DNA of 64,000 bases. Origin: CAIJXB01 sp964439595. Its GTDB lineage: Bacteria > Chlamydiota > Chlamydiia > Chlamydiales > Rhabdochlamydiaceae. Below, one piece after another: positions 60,165 through 64,000 of the stretch. The translations under genes were made by a program, and so were the position numbers. The notes under the pieces are model-generated. The model searched no databases. It saw only the letters and a list, made by a program, of their open reading frames with translations, and was not told the DNA's origin. The DNA is taken from contig CAYTOK010000011.1 of the NCBI GenBank assembly GCA_964439595.1, positions 14,212 to 78,211 of the forward strand. The letters are read 5' to 3'. The first letter of the stretch is position 1, and every line of letters starts with the position of its first letter.

Positions 60165-61634
60165 TTACTGCATATTTTGATCGAAAATATTAAAGTCATA
60201 AATAACAAAGTTGTTAGATAAGGGAATGGAAACATCCTCACTTTGCATATAGATGGGCAAACTATTTTGCCCTTGAGTATAAAAAGAGTTGAGAAAAACC
60301 ATAAACTGGTCCGCAGACCACGTCCCAAAAAAAGGGTCTTGGTTATTTTTAAAGTTTTCAAAACTAAACATGATGTAAATTTTACTAGCAACAATCGGAT
60401 TAGTAAAAGGAAAAACCCACTTATTAATAATTTCCGTTTGATAAAAAGGCAAATTATTCCCGCTTATAGGAGGAGGAGAATTAAAACTGAGGGTTGTCGC
60501 TGTAATAGGCACACTTTCACTAACGATCCCTATAGGAAGGATGTTGCCAGCCTGCATAACACCTATAGGCATATCTTCGATTACAGCTAAAAGACCGGTC
60601 TTTGGATTTCCTTTTAAAAACGAAGTGCCGCTTCCTTTAATTTCTGTTGATGTACTAGAAAAAGAAATAGTGCCAATCCCTTGGACATAAGGTTCATCAC
60701 GAAAATTATGCAAAAGAGATGTGGCTGCTAAAATAGGATCCGCTGACAGCGTAAAAACATACGGCATATCAGGCTCATACGCCTGTATGTACACATGATC
60801 AAGAAGAGGCTCTATAGAATGCGGACGCCACTCAGGAGCAAGTAGTCCTTTTGTAAGAGGGGGGAAATTATCAGGAAGAGGAACTAACCCTGAATCTGTT
60901 GGAAATACGTCCAAGTTAGCATACGCAGGGGTTCTTTCGCTTATTCCATATGTCACAGCAAGACGAACCTCGAGATTATTGACAGTGCAAAAATAATCCA
61001 TAAAATCAATAAGCAGTTGGTAATCTCCCACAGTTCCATGCTCTTTAGCTGGCTGAGGATCAAGCACAACTTCTTTAATATTTACTCCAAGCCCGATCAT
61101 TTGTCGCACCCAGTCCATTTTCTCTGGTAGCTGCTGAAAATAAGAAGGCAAGGCTGGATAGGGAGATGGAAGAGCCGAGGGAGCAGGACCCGAAGAAGTT
61201 TCATTTAAAATAAAACTACTCAAATCAAATAAAACAGCAAGCTCACAAGAAGAAGGTAGCTGTTTAGCATAACTAATAAAAGAATTTGTCTTCTGTTGTA
61301 CACTAAAAAAAGGAAAAGTGCTGGGGTTTTTGATATTGGTAATCACCCTTGTAATAGTATTTTCTGAAATAAACTGCAGTAAATTATTCCAATGAACGGG
61401 CCCCGAGTTTGGGCTCGTAGATTGGATGTCCTCGGCATAATCCCAAAGAACAAATGGATATGTAGAAAAAGCAGAAGACCGTAGCGAAGATTTTCTTTTC
61501 TGAACAAGATTTTGTCCTCTTACAACAAAATCATCATAAATAGAAGCTATATCTTCCTTTTTACGCTCTTTAGCGCAAAGATCTATTTGGATCCCTGCAA
61601 AAACCAGCACCAGCAAAATACGCAATAAGTCCAT
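60165..61634 (-). CDS. Exported protein with TIM-barrel-like region and an inserted beta domain
   Basis: The 489-residue protein has a signal peptide (about 1-21, ending LCA). Alternation typical of a GH18-like barrel is visible: TITRVITNIK, ELAVLFDLSSF, VNIKEVVLDPQPA, LEVRLAVTYGI, LDHVYIQAYEPDMPYVFT and KIYIMFSFENF. The position of the GH18 DxxDxDxE motif is occupied by VVLDPQPAKE, so catalysis by the classical route is doubtful. A beta insert at about 315-395 (STEIKGSGTSFLKGNPKTG...SESVPITATTLSF) matches the GsGTxF repeat domain of phage-tail-like and adhesin proteins. Possible glycan binding; enzymatic activity not claimed. Confidence 0.6.
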   Translation of the reverse strand: MDLLRILLVLVFAGIQIDLCAKERKKEDIASIYDDFVVRGQNLVQKRKSSLRSSAFSTYPFVLWDYAEDIQSTSPNSGPVHWNNLLQFISENTITRVITNIKNPSTFPFFSVQQKTNSFISYAKQLPSSCELAVLFDLSSFILNETSSGPAPSALPSPYPALPSYFQQLPEKMDWVRQMIGLGVNIKEVVLDPQPAKEHGTVGDYQLLIDFMDYFCTVNNLEVRLAVTYGISERTPAYANLDVFPTDSGLVPLPDNFPPLTKGLLAPEWRPHSIEPLLDHVYIQAYEPDMPYVFTLSADPILAATSLLHNFRDEPYVQGIGTISFSSTSTEIKGSGTSFLKGNPKTGLLAVIEDMPIGVMQAGNILPIGIVSESVPITATTLSFNSPPPISGNNLPFYQTEIINKWVFPFTNPIVASKIYIMFSFENFKNNQDPFFGTWSADQFMVFLNSFYTQGQNSLPIYMQSEDVSIPLSNNFVIYDFNIFDQNMQ

Positions 61635-61837
61635 GACTGCACCTTCCTATAAAATACTACTCTTTTATTTCCACTATGGACATGCTATAGGATTTTTAAA
61701 AAAATTAAAATACTAAATGAACGATATCGAAATAGAAAAAACGATTTGGGTTCAGATTTAGCTAAATATCGCCGACTGACGGATTTCGTAAGAAGTCTAT
61801 TAAAAAAACCCCTTCCTAAAAAGGCTGCGAAAAGATA

Positions 61838-63247
61838 CTACTTATTGCAATATTTTGCTTTTACATGCGTAAACCTGTTGTTTTTTGCCACATTCTCTAT
61901 CGTAATTGTTCGAGGCTCCGGATAACACCCAGCACTAATACATCCACACTCAGAACAAGCATTACAAGAAAGCGTTCTTTGAGACTTATCTAAATCCAAA
62001 ATAGAAACTCCATTGCATACTGAATGAATATGAGTCCAAAGAGAATCAATATGAAACCAAGAATCAAATCCAACTTGACATTCTCTTGCTGTACATTGCT
62101 TATAGAGAACATTCACTGCCGGGACAACAAATTCAGGTCTTGGATCCGGTGCCCAACCATATCCAACACCATATCCAAGCGCAGAATTCTGGTTTCCGTT
62201 TTCATCAACAACATTAACGTTTTGCGCATGACACTTAATAAATTTGACTCCATCGCACTCTGCGCAGCTAAAGCCTGCCGCCTGTTTACTTTGAGGATTA
62301 ATTGCTGTAATATTCCTAACAGAACATTCAACTACTTTTACATTAGAAGCATAAACTTCAATACCAGTAGCTTTAGCCCCCGTTTGTGCAGCCCCCGCTC
62401 CATCTACAACATTTTTCACCCTACACTTTTTTACAAGAACGTTAAGGCATTCAAAAAGACTCATACCGTGGGCATCGTCACAGCATCCTGTAATATTTAA
62501 AACAGTACAGTCTTTTATAAGGATATTTGTAGAAGTAACGGGTATGATCCCAATCGCAGTGTGCCCTTCTGTATTCAGGTTATCTATAAATTCACTTTTA
62601 AGATTATTTACCGTACACGATTTCACCACTACCGCATCACATAATAAATGCCCGATCCCGGTGCAAGCCCCATCTCTATTTAGTAAATTTTTAACTAAGC
62701 AATTTGAAACCGTAGAAGAAACGGTTTCGGTAAACTGAATTCCTGCTGTTGAACCCGTCTTTACGTCAATATTTTTTACGGTGCATTTATCCACGGTAGC
62801 ATTGATAGATGCCGTGATAAGTATCCCTGTTGGAACTGTATACGTGACTACATCCTCTAAATTTAACCCATCCACTACTATATTTTGCACAAGGATATTT
62901 TCACATACATCACATTTAATACCGCCTAGTCCCATGTTTACAATAGTTCCATTTTTGATGATAAGGTTCTTTGCCAAAGTAGCTAGAATGCCTGTTGTAT
63001 TAAAAGTTGTTATAGTACTTTCTAACGTAAAGTTTTGCATATCAAGAGTGACATCACTCGACTCAATCAAAATAGCTTGCCCATCACCATCTGGACTCCA
63101 CGTAATATTATTTCCAAAAACATATGTTCCTGGGGCGCTGATCACGATGCCTCCCACCGGAATTTCAGTAATCACATGCGATGCACTCACTTCTAGACAC
63201 CCAATAAAACAAAGCACAGCTACAACAACCCATTTTCCTATTTGCAT
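61838..63247 (-). CDS. Exported right-handed beta-helix protein, Cys-rich
   Basis: I choose ATG 63247 (GGAGA six bases upstream), giving 469 residues with a signal peptide (about 1-23). From about 40 on the protein is a regular beta-helix of 20- to 25-residue coils: VTLDMQNFTLES, NLIIKNGTIVNM, NILVQNIVVDGL, ATVDKCTVKNID, STVSNCLVKNLL, NILIKDCTVLNI, NVLVKKCRVKNV and so on, with a recurrent (D/K)C(T/R/L)V turn. The C-terminal part carries many Cys (SCNACSECGCISAGC). The fold is that of pectate lyase/NosD-like proteins, but no catalytic residues were identified. Adhesin or surface polysaccharide binder is possible. Confidence 0.75.
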   Translation of the reverse strand: MQIGKWVVVAVLCFIGCLEVSASHVITEIPVGGIVISAPGTYVFGNNITWSPDGDGQAILIESSDVTLDMQNFTLESTITTFNTTGILATLAKNLIIKNGTIVNMGLGGIKCDVCENILVQNIVVDGLNLEDVVTYTVPTGILITASINATVDKCTVKNIDVKTGSTAGIQFTETVSSTVSNCLVKNLLNRDGACTGIGHLLCDAVVVKSCTVNNLKSEFIDNLNTEGHTAIGIIPVTSTNILIKDCTVLNITGCCDDAHGMSLFECLNVLVKKCRVKNVVDGAGAAQTGAKATGIEVYASNVKVVECSVRNITAINPQSKQAAGFSCAECDGVKFIKCHAQNVNVVDENGNQNSALGYGVGYGWAPDPRPEFVVPAVNVLYKQCTARECQVGFDSWFHIDSLWTHIHSVCNGVSILDLDKSQRTLSCNACSECGCISAGCYPEPRTITIENVAKNNRFTHVKAKYCNK

Positions 63248-64000
63248 AAAATCTCCGTATCTTAAAAAATGACGGCTAGTCGTATTAAAATATTTATCAA
63301 TCAACCATTCTTCTCGAAAGAGTAACCTTTAAAAAAAATTAGAGCTAGAAAATTCCATTAAATCCAATTAAGATTCAGATTAATCAACTCGTCAACTACC
63401 ACGCCCTAAAGGACATGACTTGTAACTAAAAGATTTTCTTTTGCTACTATCGACCTATTGACTGTGGCCGTTACCCGGTCGGCTGACCGGGCAAACCTGC
63501 AGAATTTTTCACAAGGATACAAATCTCGTACATTTGTTGGCTGAGGCTTTATATGCAGAGTTACCCCGGCATATGCTCAGCTTCCTACGTGACGGCTAGA
63601 CCTTTATCACGACAAACTCCTTTCATTTTGTTAGTATTCATAAACTTTGCTTGGCGCACACTTTGTAAGCCTTACATACAGAAAAAATGGTATTACAAAC
63701 CATTTGAGAACCTAACGGAGAATTTTCTCTTGTATGGGAGTAGACTTTATTATGAAGAGCCCCCCTGTTCCAGCAAAGATGTTCATAGGCGGATAAGGAA
63801 ATTTCGTTACAAACTTTAACACAAGCCTTTCTTGATTTATCTAAGAGGGCTTTTTCAAAATCCGAAGCTTTTATTTTTTAAGCAATTGCTCTCTGTATTA
63901 AAATCATCCTCAAAAAAAGAGGCAGAGATTCCTCCTCGCCCTAAAGGCTGATTATTACCCACAATTCAGCTTGGGATGAAGGGCTAGCCAGAACTCAGAT
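63248..64000. other. 753-bp terminal region without a supported gene
   Basis: No convincing gene. An 88-codon plus-strand frame (63553-63819) has unremarkable composition and no Shine-Dalgarno and is not called. A compact GC-rich hairpin occurs at 63474-63491. The last 100 bases contain a short minus-strand frame too small to judge; a gene could begin beyond the window. Confidence 0.5.
63474..63491. repeat. Compact GC-rich hairpin CCCGGTC-GGCT-GACCGGG
   Basis: A perfect 7-bp stem with a GGCT loop, GC-rich in an AT-rich region. No T run follows, so it is not an intrinsic terminator on the plus strand. It could be part of a structured RNA, an attachment site or a protein target. I saw no second copy. 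Confidence 0.4.

Noticed and set aside
63553..63819. 88-codon plus-strand frame at the right end
   Set aside because: No ribosome binding site, no signal peptide, no recognisable family, and atypical Trp/Tyr/Pro/Arg mixture; likely chance.
1..64000. tRNA, rRNA or CRISPR loci
   Set aside because: Intergenic regions were scanned by eye for TPsiC-arm motifs, CCA ends, rRNA landmarks and regularly spaced repeats; none was convincing. A tRNAscan-SE run would be decisive.

Overview
The window is bacterial, low in GC by eye, and reads as the chromosome of a member of the Chlamydiota outside the classical Chlamydiaceae. The best markers are a type III secretion block in the chlamydial order (sctJ, a CT560-like gene, sctL, sctR, sctS, sctT), a sufBCDS operon, three proteins with the two-helix hydrophobic hairpin of chlamydial inclusion membrane (Inc) proteins, a DUF687-like domain, a TyrP-type permease, and several outer membrane barrels of the Lpg1974/Legionella-OMP type. 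The last point suggests a Simkania- or Rhabdochlamydia-like lineage rather than Chlamydia itself; this placement is inference.

Layout. 0-3 kb: three Inc-like paralogs. 3.2-7.7 kb: T3SS basal body and export gate operon. 7.7-11.8 kb (minus): four overlapping paralogs with signal peptides and what looks like a divergent kinase fold. 12-15.7 kb: three related outer membrane porins. 15.8-21.4 kb (minus): sufBCDS and kdsB (LPS core sugar activation). 21.4-24.1 kb: an AlbA/Schlafen-type ATPase regulator with duplicated leader repeats, and an MFS exporter. 24.5-30.3 kb (minus): a 1734-residue RHS/YD-repeat protein ending in a DUF687-like lipase domain, translationally coupled to a small exported protein. 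30.4-40.4 kb: TyrP permease, a barrel, a membrane-associated MutS-like ATPase, an exported thioredoxin reductase-thioredoxin fusion, and the threonine-to-glycine pair tdh/kbl.

40.6-55.4 kb is the most unusual part. It holds three GT25-type glycosyltransferases, a GT-A-like protein, an exostosin-like/methyltransferase fusion, three Methyltransf_24-type proteins and a GH130-like propeller. Nearly all carry N-terminal signal peptides or anchors, so this looks like an exported glycan-building and methylating set, interspersed with gene debris (an AAA ATPase remnant, a beta-barrel remnant, a possible IS3 orfA remnant) and an AAA_14/DUF4143 ATPase.

55.5-64 kb: a YkgJ-type cysteine-cluster protein, an operon of Nudix hydrolase, PgeF and an S9 peptidase, a barrel, an exported TIM-barrel-like protein, an exported beta-helix protein, and a final 750 bp with no supported gene. 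No rRNA, tRNA, CRISPR array or intact insertion sequence was seen.

The common thread is the host interface: secretion apparatus, Inc-like proteins, porins, and many exported enzymes of unknown target (kinase-like, glycosyltransferase, methyltransferase, lipase-like), set among housekeeping operons. Start codons were moved from the longest frame to better-supported internal starts where a Shine-Dalgarno sequence or paralog alignment justified it; this is stated in each entry.
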